Origin: Flavobacterium kayseriense
GTDB lineage: Bacteria > Bacteroidota > Bacteroidia > Flavobacteriales > Flavobacteriaceae
Reading direction: 5' to 3'
Length of the DNA stretch: 64,000 nt
NCBI RefSeq assembly: GCF_014305095.1
Contig: NZ_JACRUI010000004.1
Span: 408,851-472,850, forward strand
The notes under the pieces are model-generated. The model worked only from the letters and a program-made list of their open reading frames with translations, did not search any database and had not been told where the DNA came from. The translations under genes were made by a program, and so were the position numbers. Positions 1 to 9,060 of this stretch are shown piece by piece (positions within the stretch are counted from its first letter, which is position 1; every line of letters starts with the position of its first letter).

Positions 1-1124
1 ATATCAGTTGCTAACCACTGTTCCTTTTTATTGTGAAAAGATTCTAAATATTTATAAGCCTCTACTCTATTTCCCCCTTGCACATAGTACTGCCACATTA
101 CCCTGTTCCACTCTACTTCACCTTTCTTTGTACTGACTTTATCAAAAGAACTCTTAATTTTGTTAAGAGCAACGAAGGCGCTGTCCATTTTTTTCTCACT
201 TAATAACAATTCTGCCAAACTAATATAGCTTAGCTGAGCATTAGCAATATCATAAGTAGCCCTCATATTAATGTTTACATTCTTTGTATACGCCTCTTTA
301 GCAAGAGCTAATTTTCCTTTTTCTTGATAAACATTTCCGATATTCCCATAAATAACGCCTTTAGCTTCTTCGTTCGATTTTTTTTTATTCGTGTATTTAG
401 AGGAGTTCGATTGCACATATTGTAGTGCTTTATCGTAATAGGAACCTGCGCTGTCATAATTTTTTAAATGAAAATAACATAAACCGATATTTGATAAAAT
501 TTCTTGTTTCCGGTAGTAGTTATCAAAGCTATCCTCACAATTGCCAATTTCAATTAATGCTTGACTGAAATTCAATCTGGCATCTTCAAAGAAACCTTGC
601 TTGTAATAAATCATACCAATCCTATAACTATAATCAGATTTAATACAATTATCAAAATATTTTAAACCAAATTGTCTCGCCTTATAGTAAAAGTAAAAAG
701 CCTCGTTAAACTTATTTTGACTGTAATACACATCTCCTTTGCCAAGGTACGCCATCGCAAAGTCATCTTTATGTTTTTTTGGATCTTGATCTCTTACTAA
801 AACAAAGGCAGAATCGGCATAGCGGTGCGCAGTTTGATAATCTTTAATGATAACTTCATAAAAATATTTCTTGTAATCGTAAATTTTAACTTTCGAAGAT
901 AGAGTTAGATTAGAATTTGCAACTACAGAATCAATTTTATACAAATGATTAAGAGCATAATCCTCTGCTTTATTATACTTAAATATAAAAGATTTATCAA
1001 TTTCCGTTTTACCTACTTCATTAAAAAAATCAAGACTTTTATCTTTGTGAAAATAAAAAAAAACTCCTGACAAAAATAAAAGTATAGAAAAAACCAAGAA
1101 AATTTTTGTTTGAGTGTTTTTCAT
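1..1124 (-). CDS. TPR-repeat membrane protein, partial (C-terminus beyond window)
   Basis: The reading frame is open from an ATG at 1124 to the left edge, about 374 codons with no stop, so the C-terminal part is missing. Residues about 6-26 form one hydrophobic segment (starts MKNTQTKIFLVFSILLLF), an uncleaved signal anchor or signal peptide. The rest is helical, with repeated TPR-like units such as AMAYLGKGDVYYSQNKFNEA and IYGNIGNVYQEKGKLALAKE. In Flavobacteriaceae this architecture usually continues into a second membrane helix and then a histidine kinase or a LuxR-type DNA-binding domain, so a sensor or regulator is a reasonable inference. The deciding part is not visible. A TAnnTTTG box lies just upstream at 1142-1149. 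Confidence 0.7.
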   Translation of the reverse strand, partial: MKNTQTKIFLVFSILLFLSGVFFYFHKDKSLDFFNEVGKTEIDKSFIFKYNKAEDYALNHLYKIDSVVANSNLTLSSKVKIYDYKKYFYEVIIKDYQTAHRYADSAFVLVRDQDPKKHKDDFAMAYLGKGDVYYSQNKFNEAFYFYYKARQFGLKYFDNCIKSDYSYRIGMIYYKQGFFEDARLNFSQALIEIGNCEDSFDNYYRKQEILSNIGLCYFHLKNYDSAGSYYDKALQYVQSNSSKYTNKKKSNEEAKGVIYGNIGNVYQEKGKLALAKEAYTKNVNINMRATYDIANAQLSYISLAELLLSEKKMDSAFVALNKIKSSFDKVSTKKGEVEWNRVMWQYYVQGGNRVEAYKYLESFHNKKEQWLATD

Positions 1125-1141
1125 TACTACTAAATATACAG

Positions 1142-1149
1142 CAAATATA
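1142..1149 (-). promoter_or_regulatory. -7 box (TATATTTG) for the TPR gene
   Basis: A match to the Bacteroidota housekeeping -7 element TAnnTTTG, read on the minus strand, 17 nt before the ATG. No TTG is seen at the usual -33 distance, so the call rests on the -7 box and its position. Confidence 0.35.
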
Positions 1150-1370
1150 GCATAACTACATAAAAAAGGATAGCCCAAATATAAAGTTAATTTATTTGCA
1201 AATTGTTCTTATTTTTCTTATCTTTAAAGGACTGATTGAGTCTATTGCCATACAGATAAATTTGTTAATCTGTTAAAAATTATTTTATGATTAATGAAAA
1301 GTAAATTACAAACAGTCGAGGTAAATTTCCCAGACCTGTAACGGAGGAAAAAAATCAAATTTATAAAAAG

Positions 1371-1766
1371 ATGAAAAAAATACAATACTTTATAGCAGCT
1401 GCATTGATAGTTATTCTAAGTGCATGTGGATCTACTGCAAAGTTTCCAACATCAACAGTTACACCGGCAGCAGAAATAGTTGCAAAAACTTCAACAGACA
1501 AAAACAACAATACTACAATTGAAGTTACCGCTAAAAATCTAGCTAGTGCAGAACGACTTGATCCACCAAAAAGCAGCTATGTTGTGTGGATAACCACAGA
1601 AGATAATGGGACAAAAAACATTGGATTATTGTATAGTAAAAACGGACAAAAAGCTGTTTTAAAAACAAGTACTCCATTCAAAGTAAAAGAAATCTATATT
1701 ACAGCTGAAGATTCAGGAAATATCTCTTATCCTTCAGGAATTGAGATATCTAGAACATCATTCTAG
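1371..1766 (+). CDS. small putative lipoprotein
   Basis: A 131-residue protein with an N-terminal signal sequence and a lipobox (ILSACGS, Cys about residue 19), so it is probably exported and lipidated. The mature part is polar and Thr/Lys rich (TSTDKNNNTTIEVTAKNLAS), followed by a short beta-rich stretch containing YVVWITTEDNGTKNIG. I do not recognise a named family; the pattern resembles small anti-sigma or stress-associated lipoproteins of flavobacteria, but that is only an impression. The upstream sequence carries a purine-rich GGAGGAAAAAA about 20 nt before the start. A strong hairpin terminator follows at 1905-1940, so it is probably transcribed alone. Confidence 0.75.
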   Translation: MKKIQYFIAAALIVILSACGSTAKFPTSTVTPAAEIVAKTSTDKNNNTTIEVTAKNLASAERLDPPKSSYVVWITTEDNGTKNIGLLYSKNGQKAVLKTSTPFKVKEIYITAEDSGNISYPSGIEISRTSF

Positions 1767-1904
1767 TTGTATGAATGCTTGTTTTTAGCTTATACGAAAT
1801 AAACAGTCAACTAACTTGGCTACCATACGCTAAATCAGGGAAGCTTATACGATTAATTATTGATTGCGTTACTTTCCTTTAAAATTAGTAAATGGGGCTA
1901 TAGC

Positions 1905-1940
1905 AAAGCGAGTTTTTTCAAATGGAAAAACTCGCTTTTT
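1905..1940 (+). terminator. intrinsic terminator
   Basis: Perfect 13-bp stem (AAAGCGAGTTTTT with AAAAACTCGCTTT) around an 8-nt loop, ending in a short T-run. It lies after the lipoprotein gene and just before the next small gene, which argues against any start for that gene upstream of about 1940. Confidence 0.8.
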
Positions 1941-1961
1941 AAGATCACAAATAGACGTAAT

Positions 1962-2129
1962 ATGTCAAAAGATAAAATAGTAGGAGCAGTTTTACTTATT
2001 ATTGGTTTACTGTTCAACTTTTCTGCAATAGAATTTAAAGGTCTTGGTTTTTTAGCTGGTGCTATTTGCGCAACGGGAATTGGACTATTTCTATTTGACT
2101 TTAAAATTTTTAAAAAAACAAATAAGTAA
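1962..2129 (+). CDS. small two-helix membrane protein
   Basis: About 55 residues beginning MSKDKIVGAVLLIIGLLFNF, with two hydrophobic segments (about residues 6-22 and 28-46) and a Lys-rich C-terminus (KIFKKTNK). The frame stays open upstream to about 1860, but that stretch runs through the terminator hairpin at 1905-1940, so the ATG at 1962 is preferred. No family is recognised. It is a hypothetical inner-membrane protein; coding status is likely from the clean hydrophobic pattern but not certain. Confidence 0.55.
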   Translation: MSKDKIVGAVLLIIGLLFNFSAIEFKGLGFLAGAICATGIGLFLFDFKIFKKTNK

Positions 2130-2209
2130 AACAAATTAACTCAAGTAATTTACAATTGCTAAAATGATTTAACCCAAAACACTCTAGAGTAAACGTAAAA
2201 AAAAGATTT

Positions 2210-3040
2210 ATGGAACGTTCAAAATTACTTGTAATTTGTTTAGCATTATTTATATTGAATTCATCGTGGGCGCAAACAGAATTAAAATTAAGTAATTCCC
2301 TGCCTATAACGATTGGAGAAACACGAGAATTCAAGTCGGATATTTTAAAGGAAAACCGTATTCTAAATATATACTTACCACCAAGCTATAGTACTGAATC
2401 AACTAAAAAGTACCCAGTAATTTATTTACTTGATGGATCATTAGACGAGGATTTCATACATATTGTAGGCTTAGTTCAATTTGGCTCTTTTTCATGGATT
2501 AACATGCTTCCAGAAACAATAATTGTTGGAATTGCGAATACCGATCGAAAAAGGGATTTCACTTTTCCAAGCAAAGTTCAAAAGGATAAAAACGACTTTC
2601 CTACTACTGGAAAATCAGCTGATTTCATTCAGTTCATTGAGAAAGAATTACAACCTTATATCGATAGTAACTTCCGGACCTCATCAAGTAGAACACTGAT
2701 TGGTCAATCTCTCGGTGGATTACTAGCCACAGAAATTTTGTTTAAAAAGCCAACTCTTTTTGACAATTATATTATTGTCAGTCCAAGCTTGTGGTGGGAC
2801 AACGAATCGCTGATAGCAATGCAAGCAACAAGCTATTCTTCTAAAAAATCAGTATATATTGCTGTGGGGAAAGAGGGAGATGTTATGGAACGAACTGCAA
2901 AAGCGTTGTATGACAAAATAAACGGACAAAAAAAGAATAGCACAACTGTTTACTTTTCTTTTTTTGAAAAACAAAATCACGGCGACGCTTTGCACTTAGC
3001 TGTGTATGATGCTTTTGAAAAACTCTTCAAAAAAGAATAA
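2210..3040 (+). CDS. secreted alpha/beta-hydrolase, putative esterase (EstD/IroE-like)
   Basis: A 276-residue protein with a signal peptide ending near SSWAQ. The core fits the 'putative esterase' (Esterase D / Fes / IroE) branch of the alpha/beta-hydrolases: RILNIYLPPSYS, YPVIYLLDGS, the nucleophile elbow GQSLGG (about residue 166), and a late NHGDAL that supplies the catalytic His. Known members cleave small acyl esters or siderophore trilactones; the substrate here cannot be told. No siderophore genes are nearby. A paralogue with the same layout lies at 49661-50464. A shared bidirectional terminator separates it from the convergent guaB. Confidence 0.85.
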   Translation: MERSKLLVICLALFILNSSWAQTELKLSNSLPITIGETREFKSDILKENRILNIYLPPSYSTESTKKYPVIYLLDGSLDEDFIHIVGLVQFGSFSWINMLPETIIVGIANTDRKRDFTFPSKVQKDKNDFPTTGKSADFIQFIEKELQPYIDSNFRTSSSRTLIGQSLGGLLATEILFKKPTLFDNYIIVSPSLWWDNESLIAMQATSYSSKKSVYIAVGKEGDVMERTAKALYDKINGQKKNSTTVYFSFFEKQNHGDALHLAVYDAFEKLFKKE

Positions 3041-3061
3041 TAAGCGTTCCTATGCATAAAA

Positions 3062-3094
3062 AAGGCTGTCTAAATAGTTATTTTAGACAGCCTT
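3062..3094. terminator. bidirectional terminator between esterase and guaB
   Basis: Perfect 13-bp stem (AAGGCTGTCTAAA / TTTAGACAGCCTT) with a 7-nt loop, A-rich before and T-rich after. It sits between two convergent genes and probably serves both. Confidence 0.75.
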
Positions 3095-3115
3095 ACTTAT
3101 TTTATATCATAGTCC

Positions 3116-4588
3116 TTATCTAGAATAATTAGGAGCTTCCTTAGTAATTGTTACATTGTGCGGGTGACTTTCATTGATTCCACTAGCAGTAATACGAACA
3201 AAACGTCCTGTTTCTTGCAAAGTTGGAATGTCTTTTGAGCCACAGTAACCCATTCCTGCACGAAGACCACCAATGAACTGTAACATACTTTCATTTAATT
3301 CTCCTTTGTAAGGAACACGGCCTACGATTCCTTCTGGAACTAGTTTTTTCACATCATCTTCAACATCTTGAAAATAACGGTCTTTAGAACCTGTTTCCAT
3401 TGCTTCAACAGACCCCATCCCACGGTAGGATTTAAATTTTCTACCTTCAAAAATAATAGTTTCACCCGGAGATTCTTTTGTTCCGGCTAAAAGCGAACCT
3501 AGCATTACACAGTCGGCTCCTGCGGCTAAAGCCTTAGGAATATCACCGGTGTAACGAATACCACCATCGGCAATAACGGGAACACCAGTTCCTTTTAATG
3601 CTGCAGCGACTTCTAAAACTGCTGAGAATTGAGGAAACCCAACACCTGCAACGATACGAGTGGTACAAATTGAACCAGGTCCTATTCCTACTTTTACTCC
3701 ATCAGCTCCATTTTCTACTAAAAATAATGCTGCCTCCGGCGTCGCAATATTACCTACAATAACATCTATTTGAGGGAATTTGGTTTTTACTTCTTTCAAG
3801 GTATTTACCACTCCTTGTGTGTGGCCGTGAGCTGTATCAATAATAATAGCGTCTACACCTGCATTTACTAATGCTTCTGCTCTTTCTACTGCATCACCAG
3901 TTACACCTATAGCAGCTGCAACTCGTAATCGACCGTAAACATCTTTATTAGCAATAGGTTTTTGAGTTAATTTAGTGATGTCTCTAAAAGTGATTAAACC
4001 TACTAATTTATTATCATCATTCACTACAGGTAGTTTTTCGATTTTATGACCTTGAAGCACCACCTCTGCTTGTTCAAGTGAAGTACCCTCAGCAACTGTG
4101 ATAAGGTTCTCCTTTGTCATTACCTCAATAATAGGTCTTGAGTTTACTTTCTCGAAACGTAAATCTCTATTCGTTACAATACCTTTCAACTTTTGATTTT
4201 CATCAACGATTGGAATTCCACCAATTCCGTATTCTTTCATGGCACTTTTTGCATCGGCTACTGTAGAGGTAAGCGGTAAAGTAACAGGATCTATTATCAT
4301 TCCAGACTCTGCACGTTTCACTTTACGTACTTTGGCAGCTTGTTGCTCAATAGTCATGTTTTTATGCAAAACACCTATTCCTCCTTCTTGAGCCATAGCA
4401 ATAGCCATAGAAGATTCTGTTACTGTATCCATAGCTGCGGATACAATAGGAACATTAAGCGTTATATTTCGTGAAAATTTTGATTTGATACTTACTTCGC
4501 GGGGAAGCACATTCGAGTAGTTTGGTACTAGTAAAACATCATCGTAAGTTAGACCTTCGCCGATAATCTTGGAGTTGTGTGCTATCAT
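3116..4588 (-). CDS. guaB: inosine-5'-monophosphate dehydrogenase
   Basis: A 490-residue IMP dehydrogenase, the usual bacterial length, catalysing NAD-dependent IMP to XMP conversion, the committed step of GMP synthesis. The N-terminal barrel begins [16 protein letters not shown]. Two CBS domains occupy about residues 95-205 ([33 protein letters not shown]). The catalytic Cys loop [15 protein letters not shown] is near residue 300, followed by the IMP-binding [13 protein letters not shown] and the flap sequence [16 protein letters not shown]. The start [14 protein letters not shown] matches the family, and a TATATTTG box lies 27 nt upstream on this strand. Confidence 0.97.
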   Translation of the reverse strand: MIAHNSKIIGEGLTYDDVLLVPNYSNVLPREVSIKSKFSRNITLNVPIVSAAMDTVTESSMAIAMAQEGGIGVLHKNMTIEQQAAKVRKVKRAESGMIIDPVTLPLTSTVADAKSAMKEYGIGGIPIVDENQKLKGIVTNRDLRFEKVNSRPIIEVMTKENLITVAEGTSLEQAEVVLQGHKIEKLPVVNDDNKLVGLITFRDITKLTQKPIANKDVYGRLRVAAAIGVTGDAVERAEALVNAGVDAIIIDTAHGHTQGVVNTLKEVKTKFPQIDVIVGNIATPEAALFLVENGADGVKVGIGPGSICTTRIVAGVGFPQFSAVLEVAAALKGTGVPVIADGGIRYTGDIPKALAAGADCVMLGSLLAGTKESPGETIIFEGRKFKSYRGMGSVEAMETGSKDRYFQDVEDDVKKLVPEGIVGRVPYKGELNESMLQFIGGLRAGMGYCGSKDIPTLQETGRFVRITASGINESHPHNVTITKEAPNYSR

Positions 4589-4614
4589 GGTGCAATTTCT
4601 TGTTGAATTGCGTG

Positions 4615-4622
4615 CAAATATA
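4615..4622 (-). promoter_or_regulatory. -7 box (TATATTTG) for guaB
   Basis: TAnnTTTG match on the minus strand, 27 nt before the guaB ATG. No clear TTG at -33. Confidence 0.4.
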
Positions 4623-4689
4623 CAAAATTATCTTGAATAGTTCTAAAATGAATTTCAATAATAAAGAAGCAGCTGTATTGACTGCTATT

Positions 4690-4850
4690 TCAAGCCTTAA
4701 AGCCCTAGCCCAGATAGTAATGGAAAGCCACAATAATTAGAATCCTTCCTTTTTATAGCGTGTAAAAAGCGACCAAAGGAAGCTCTTTTACAAGTATTTA
4801 AAAAGAGGATTTTAATGGAGTGCTTGCAATGAATAGCTGGAAGAAGCTTC
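4690..4850. ncRNA. structured intergenic element, copy 1 (Flavo-1-like?)
   Basis: This non-coding stretch contains CCCTAGCCCAGATAG (4703-4717) and ends with AGCTGGAAG (4835-4843). CTAGC can pair with GCTGG (one G.U) to close a multi-part fold. The same two end motifs with similar order occur at 31560-31640, with a different central hairpin, which points to a conserved structured RNA or dispersed element. From memory it resembles elements common in Flavobacterium intergenic regions, possibly the Rfam Flavo-1 family; I could not check this. Orientation and boundaries are approximate. A 30-codon frame inside it (4648-4740) is not convincing as a gene. Confidence 0.4.
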
Positions 4851-4861
4851 TTAAATATAAA

Positions 4862-6262
4862 TTAAGGAGGATCATTACTGTCTTTAAAAACAAAATTAAA
4901 ACCAAATTGTAAAGACAAACTATTGGCTTTGGAGAGATCTCGGTATTCTAATAGATTGTCTGCTAAAACATACATATTAAATTTACCTGCATTTACTGCC
5001 ATGCCTAAACCTATATTGCTCGAGGAATAGGAATCGACAGTGTAGGTTGCTTTTAAATCTAACCCTTTTATCACGCGGTGTCTAACATAGCCAGTAAGTG
5101 CCATTAGAGGTGCTCGAGGTGCCGTCATTACAAATAATTGTGCTCCCACTGCCGTTTTATAAGCATCATCATCAGCGCTGCAACTACAATCCTCTCGTCC
5201 TTGATTATTATTGAAGGAGTACTGATAAGAGGCATTAAATTTCATGGGTCTCCACGTAGTGTATTTGTTATAGAGCGTATCTAAGGGAATTGCATCATTA
5301 AACTCATCGTATATGTTTTTTGGCACATTAGCATCTGTAAAGTTGGGATTTACTCCTTCATATTGATACATTCCTTTATAGGTATAAGTTTCGACATCTT
5401 TACTGTGCGAAACAAATCCAATATCGACTAGACTGGCAGTAAGTTGCTTGTTTTTTTGAGGATAATAGGTAAACCCCACATCAAAACCTAAGCCCAAATC
5501 ACCCCCAAATAATGCTTTTTTCCTAATATCGGCAACGACATCTCCTTCATAATCCTCATCTAGATATTTAGAAATTCCACTCGTATTTAATTGCATATCG
5601 GCATAAATGACTTGGTCGTAAAATGTAGTAGTACCGGGAGTTGTCAAGATATAACCCGAGTTTTTTGTAGAAGTAGCATTAAAAGGACTTGAATAGATTT
5701 TTGCTCTTGCTCCTAGAATTAATTTCTCATTTATATCTTTATGATAACCAACGTGAAGTACCGATACCATTTCGGCTTTTAAATTTAGATCTCCCAGATT
5801 AAAAGAGCGACCTAAATAATCGCGATTACCGTCTAAAGCCAATATGGCAATATCTCTAGGAACATAACTAATAAAGTCGAACTCTTGGTAAATACCAAAG
5901 GAGATATACCCTTTATTTTCCATCCAATCACCCAATTTAAAACCGCCACTAAAAAGTTCTATTTGCTCATTAACCGTTACTTTATCATTACGCGAGGCAT
6001 TGTAAACGACAGATCGTAATTTAGTATTAAAATCAATACCATTATTAGCAAATAAATCATAAGCTGAAAATCCTGATGAACCTACTTGAAAGGATACTCC
6101 TGAGAGTAAAGGAATACCGAAATAATATTTATATTTTACATCGGCACCAGGGTTAGTCATTAAAGACTGCGGAATGGGTGTAAAGTTATACAACAGCTGT
6201 TTGTTTTGAGCGACGGTGAAGAAACTCGAAAATAGGATTACAAATAAGTATATTTTTCTCAT
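4862..6262 (-). CDS. outer-membrane beta-barrel protein, DUF5723-like
   Basis: A 466-residue protein with a signal peptide (MRKIYLFVILFSSFFTVAQ). It is followed by alternating aromatic/hydrophobic strands typical of a Bacteroidota outer-membrane barrel and ends in LSLQFGFNFVF, an aromatic C-terminal strand followed by a short tail. The early FTPIPQSLMTNPGADVKYKY resembles the DUF5723 family, whose function is unknown. A CSCSADDD patch (about residue 365) is an unusual Cys-containing loop. Its ATG overlaps the stop of the upstream lipoprotein gene by 4 bp, so the two are translationally coupled and probably act together at the envelope. Confidence 0.75.
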   Translation of the reverse strand: MRKIYLFVILFSSFFTVAQNKQLLYNFTPIPQSLMTNPGADVKYKYYFGIPLLSGVSFQVGSSGFSAYDLFANNGIDFNTKLRSVVYNASRNDKVTVNEQIELFSGGFKLGDWMENKGYISFGIYQEFDFISYVPRDIAILALDGNRDYLGRSFNLGDLNLKAEMVSVLHVGYHKDINEKLILGARAKIYSSPFNATSTKNSGYILTTPGTTTFYDQVIYADMQLNTSGISKYLDEDYEGDVVADIRKKALFGGDLGLGFDVGFTYYPQKNKQLTASLVDIGFVSHSKDVETYTYKGMYQYEGVNPNFTDANVPKNIYDEFNDAIPLDTLYNKYTTWRPMKFNASYQYSFNNNQGREDCSCSADDDAYKTAVGAQLFVMTAPRAPLMALTGYVRHRVIKGLDLKATYTVDSYSSSNIGLGMAVNAGKFNMYVLADNLLEYRDLSKANSLSLQFGFNFVFKDSNDPP

Positions 6263-6810
6263 TGTATCACTAAATAAACTGTTGCACTAGACCTTAATTT
6301 TAAATTCCCTGTACTATTTACAGTTAGTGGAGCACCCGGATTTTTAACTATTGCGAAACCTAATCTAGTTGTTTGTTTGAGTAGGTCTAACTTAGTATTT
6401 TCAAAAACATCTGTATCAGTGATCGTGTTGGGAACACCCGTGTAGGCAGGAATAGTGATTCTTTTTACATATAGGACCTGATCATTTTGATCAAATAAAA
6501 TAATATCAATGCTAAATGATCTAGCGATGGTGTTGTCAACTTCAAAAAAGAAGTCCACTTTTCTTAAATAACTTTTAAAGTATTTATCTCTAAAGACATC
6601 AAAATTTTGTGCATCAAAAGCAATATCGCGCTCTAAACCATTTACAATAAATTCGTTGGCCTGAATATCAAAATAAGAGAGATTCGCGATGTAGGTAGGC
6701 TCTAGCTTTACATCATTAACTTGATTGAAATCCAGGTCGCTCGAGCATGAAGTATTAAAAAGAATTAATGTAAAAATTCCAATAAAGGCGATACAACGGT
6801 GGTATTTCAT
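6259..6810 (-). CDS. putative lipoprotein coupled to the DUF5723-like gene
   Basis: A 183-residue protein with an export signal and lipobox (FNTSCSSD, Cys about residue 22). The mature part is beta-rich (IANLSYFDIQANEFIVNG, VLYVKRITIPAYTG), suggesting a compact periplasmic or surface domain. No named family is recognised. The 4-bp overlap with the downstream outer-membrane protein gene makes a two-gene operon almost certain, and the pair may form a complex. No terminator or clear promoter is seen between this start and the HMG-CoA lyase gene at 6905. Confidence 0.7.
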   Translation of the reverse strand: MKYHRCIAFIGIFTLILFNTSCSSDLDFNQVNDVKLEPTYIANLSYFDIQANEFIVNGLERDIAFDAQNFDVFRDKYFKSYLRKVDFFFEVDNTIARSFSIDIILFDQNDQVLYVKRITIPAYTGVPNTITDTDVFENTKLDLLKQTTRLGFAIVKNPGAPLTVNSTGNLKLRSSATVYLVIQ

Positions 6811-6904
6811 TTTAATATATAATTGAAAAAATTATTTGACTACTATGAAAACGCATTACTAAAACTCTTATTGCCTAAAACAACAAAGCTGTAATACATG
6901 AGAA

Positions 6905-7768
6905 TTAATGAAATTCGCCAAACAACTTGGAAGCTTCATTGTAGGCACTTTCAAAACTCAATGGGTTCAAATTAGTTTCTACTTTATTTGCTGTAAAATA
7001 AGATAGTAATTTTTCAGTAGGCATGTTCCCTGTCAAATCGTCTTTAGCCATTGGGCAACCACCAAAACCCTGAATTGCGCCATCATATCGCACACAACCA
7101 GCCTTGTAGGCCGCATCGATTTTCTCAAACCATTTATCAGGAGTGGTATGTAAGTGTGCTCCAAATTCGATATCTGGATATTTCGGAATCAAATTAGAAA
7201 ATAAATAGCTTATCACATCAGGTGTTGAACTCCCTACAGTATCTGATAGCGAAAGAATTTTAACGCCCATATTTGACATTTTCTCGGTCCACTCGCCTAC
7301 TATATCTACATTCCATGGATCTCCGTACGGATTTCCAAAGCCCATAGAAAGGTAGGCTACAACCTCTTTATTGGTTTGGTCAGCTATTTCTAAAATCTCC
7401 GTCAACGTTATTAATGATTCTGCTATTGTTTTATGTGTATTTCTCATCTGAAAATTTTCAGATATAGAAAACGGAAAACCTAAATATTGAATTTCTGCAT
7501 GCTGACTAGCTAATTCGGCACCTCTAGTATTAGCAATAATCGCTAATAGCTTACTAGTGGTTTGAGATAAATCCAGTTGTGCCAAAACATCGGCAGTGTC
7601 TACCATTTGCGGAATCGCCTTCGGGGAAACAAAACTTCCAAAATCGATCGAATCAAAACCCACACGCAATAAGGATTGTATGTAAGCAACTTTTCTTTCG
7701 GTTGGAATGAAGGGCTTGATACCTTGCATGGCATCACGTGGACATTCTATAATTTTTACTGGTTTCAT
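6905..7768 (-). CDS. hydroxymethylglutaryl-CoA lyase
   Basis: A 287-residue HMGL-like TIM-barrel enzyme that splits HMG-CoA into acetyl-CoA and acetoacetate, the last step of leucine breakdown. It starts VKIIECPRDAMQGIKPFIPT (R and D near the active site). It carries the metal-binding HLHTTP (usually HxH) and the family signature FGGCPMAKDDLTGNMPTE with the catalytic Cys. It is slightly shorter than typical (about 300). A leucine dehydrogenase-like gene at 13025-14131 could supply the same pathway, though not in one operon. A near-consensus promoter lies directly upstream at 7776-7804. Confidence 0.9.
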   Translation of the reverse strand: MKPVKIIECPRDAMQGIKPFIPTERKVAYIQSLLRVGFDSIDFGSFVSPKAIPQMVDTADVLAQLDLSQTTSKLLAIIANTRGAELASQHAEIQYLGFPFSISENFQMRNTHKTIAESLITLTEILEIADQTNKEVVAYLSMGFGNPYGDPWNVDIVGEWTEKMSNMGVKILSLSDTVGSSTPDVISYLFSNLIPKYPDIEFGAHLHTTPDKWFEKIDAAYKAGCVRYDGAIQGFGGCPMAKDDLTGNMPTEKLLSYFTANKVETNLNPLSFESAYNEASKLFGEFH

Positions 7769-7775
7769 ATATTTT

Positions 7776-7804
7776 CAAAGATAATAAAACAAATAAATAG
7801 GCAA
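7776..7804 (-). promoter_or_regulatory. promoter TTG-N18-TATCTTTG for HMG-CoA lyase
   Basis: On the minus strand TTG (7802-7804) is followed after 18 nt by TATCTTTG (7776-7783), close to the Bacteroidota -33/-7 consensus (TTG-N19-TAnnTTTG). It ends 7 nt before the ATG at 7768, so the transcript would have almost no leader. Confidence 0.5.
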
Positions 7805-7892
7805 CGGCTAAGATTATGAAAATTTTTATAAATAAAAAAAGCATAATCTCTAATAAGAAGTACGCTTTGCTGATAATAACAAAACTATGATT

Positions 7893-8912
7893 TTAAAACT
7901 TATTTAAAATAGCTTTATTTATCGCCTTAACTAAAGCAGGTCCTTCATAGATAAATCCCGTGTAGAGTTGAACTAAACTAGCTCCTGCTTCTAATTTTTC
8001 GATTGCATCAGCAGCAGTATGTATTCCTCCTACTCCAATAATTGGAAATGCTTTATTACTCTTTTCAGATAAAAAACGAATAACCTCCGTAGAGCGCTTT
8101 GTTAACGGTTTTCCTGACAGTCCGCCCATTTCTGATTTATTCACTGATTGTAAACCTTCACGAGAGACTGTGGTGTTTGTTGCAATCACACCTGCAATTT
8201 TAGTATCGGCAATGATATCTATTATATCTATTAATTGCTCATTCGTTAAATCAGGAGCGATTTTTAGTAAAATTGGTTTTTGTTTTGGTTTAGCCAAATT
8301 CTTATCCTGAAGGGTCTGCAACAGTTGTGTGAGCGGCTCTTTGTCTTGCAAGGCACGTAAATTAGGTGTGTTAGGAGAACTCACATTCACCACAAAATAA
8401 TCTACATAACTGTATAGTGCATCAAAACAGATTTCATAATCAGATGTGGCTTCTTCGTTTGGAGTCAGTTTGTTTTTGCCAATGTTACCTCCAATCAAAA
8501 CACCGTTGTTGGCCTTTAATCGTTCTACCGCTTTAAGAACTCCGCCATTATTAAAACCCATTCGATTAATGATTGCCGAATCTTCCTTTAAACGAAACAA
8601 ACGTTTTTTAGGATTCCCATCTTGACCTTTGGGTGTTAACGTACCAATTTCGATAAATCCAAAACCAAAATTAGATAGTTCCTTGTACAGCTTTGCATCC
8701 TTATCAAAACCAGCTGCTAGACCAACAGGGTTTTTAAATTTTAAACCAAAAACTTCTGTTTCTAATCGTTTATCATTAACTAAATATAGTGAACGAAAAA
8801 TAGCAGAAAACCCTGGGATTTTTGAAGTAAAACGAAGTAACGAAAAAGTGAAATAATGTATTTTTTCAGGGTCGAAAAGAAAAAACAAAGGGCGAATAAG
8901 TAGCTTGTACAT
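7893..8912 (-). CDS. pyrD: dihydroorotate dehydrogenase (quinone), class 2
   Basis: A 339-residue class 2 enzyme that oxidises dihydroorotate to orotate with a membrane quinone acceptor, the fourth step of pyrimidine synthesis. The N-terminal helices that bind the membrane ([20 protein letters not shown]) distinguish it from class 1. Core motifs are [14 protein letters not shown] (FMN/orotate), FNNGG, the [11 protein letters not shown] loop with the catalytic Ser, and [20 protein letters not shown] (phosphate binding). A TAnnTTTG box lies 20 nt upstream. Confidence 0.96.
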   Translation of the reverse strand: MYKLLIRPLFFLFDPEKIHYFTFSLLRFTSKIPGFSAIFRSLYLVNDKRLETEVFGLKFKNPVGLAAGFDKDAKLYKELSNFGFGFIEIGTLTPKGQDGNPKKRLFRLKEDSAIINRMGFNNGGVLKAVERLKANNGVLIGGNIGKNKLTPNEEATSDYEICFDALYSYVDYFVVNVSSPNTPNLRALQDKEPLTQLLQTLQDKNLAKPKQKPILLKIAPDLTNEQLIDIIDIIADTKIAGVIATNTTVSREGLQSVNKSEMGGLSGKPLTKRSTEVIRFLSEKSNKAFPIIGVGGIHTAADAIEKLEAGASLVQLYTGFIYEGPALVKAINKAILNKF

Positions 8913-8932
8913 AGTATTGTAGTTGTGTGCTG

Positions 8933-8940
8933 CAAAAATA
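8933..8940 (-). promoter_or_regulatory. -7 box (TATTTTTG) for pyrD
   Basis: TAnnTTTG match on the minus strand, 20 nt before the pyrD ATG; no clear -33 TTG. Confidence 0.4.
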
Positions 8941-9060
8941 GAATTATCTAACCGATAAATAAATTATTATACTTAAAAAAACAATGAGGCTGTTAAAGAA
9001 CTTATTAATCTTTATTTTTTAATTTATTAGCAATAAATTAGCAGAAATAAACATAAAACA

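Noticed and set aside
1787..1852. 11-bp direct repeat AGCTTATACGA (1787-1797 and 1842-1852)
   Set aside because: Only two copies in a short AT-rich spacer, no further periodicity; not enough for an iteron or CRISPR claim.
1860..1961. N-terminal extension of the small membrane protein
   Set aside because: The extension would be translated through a strong terminator hairpin; the ATG at 1962 gives a clean membrane protein.
4539..4733. A 64-codon minus-strand frame overlapping the guaB start
   Set aside because: It overlaps the guaB start in another frame and shows no protein-like pattern.
4648..4740. A 30-codon plus-strand frame between guaB and the DUF5723-like gene
   Set aside because: It overlaps the structured element with the CCCTAGCCCAGAT motif that recurs elsewhere; no family is recognised, and the structured element explains the region better.
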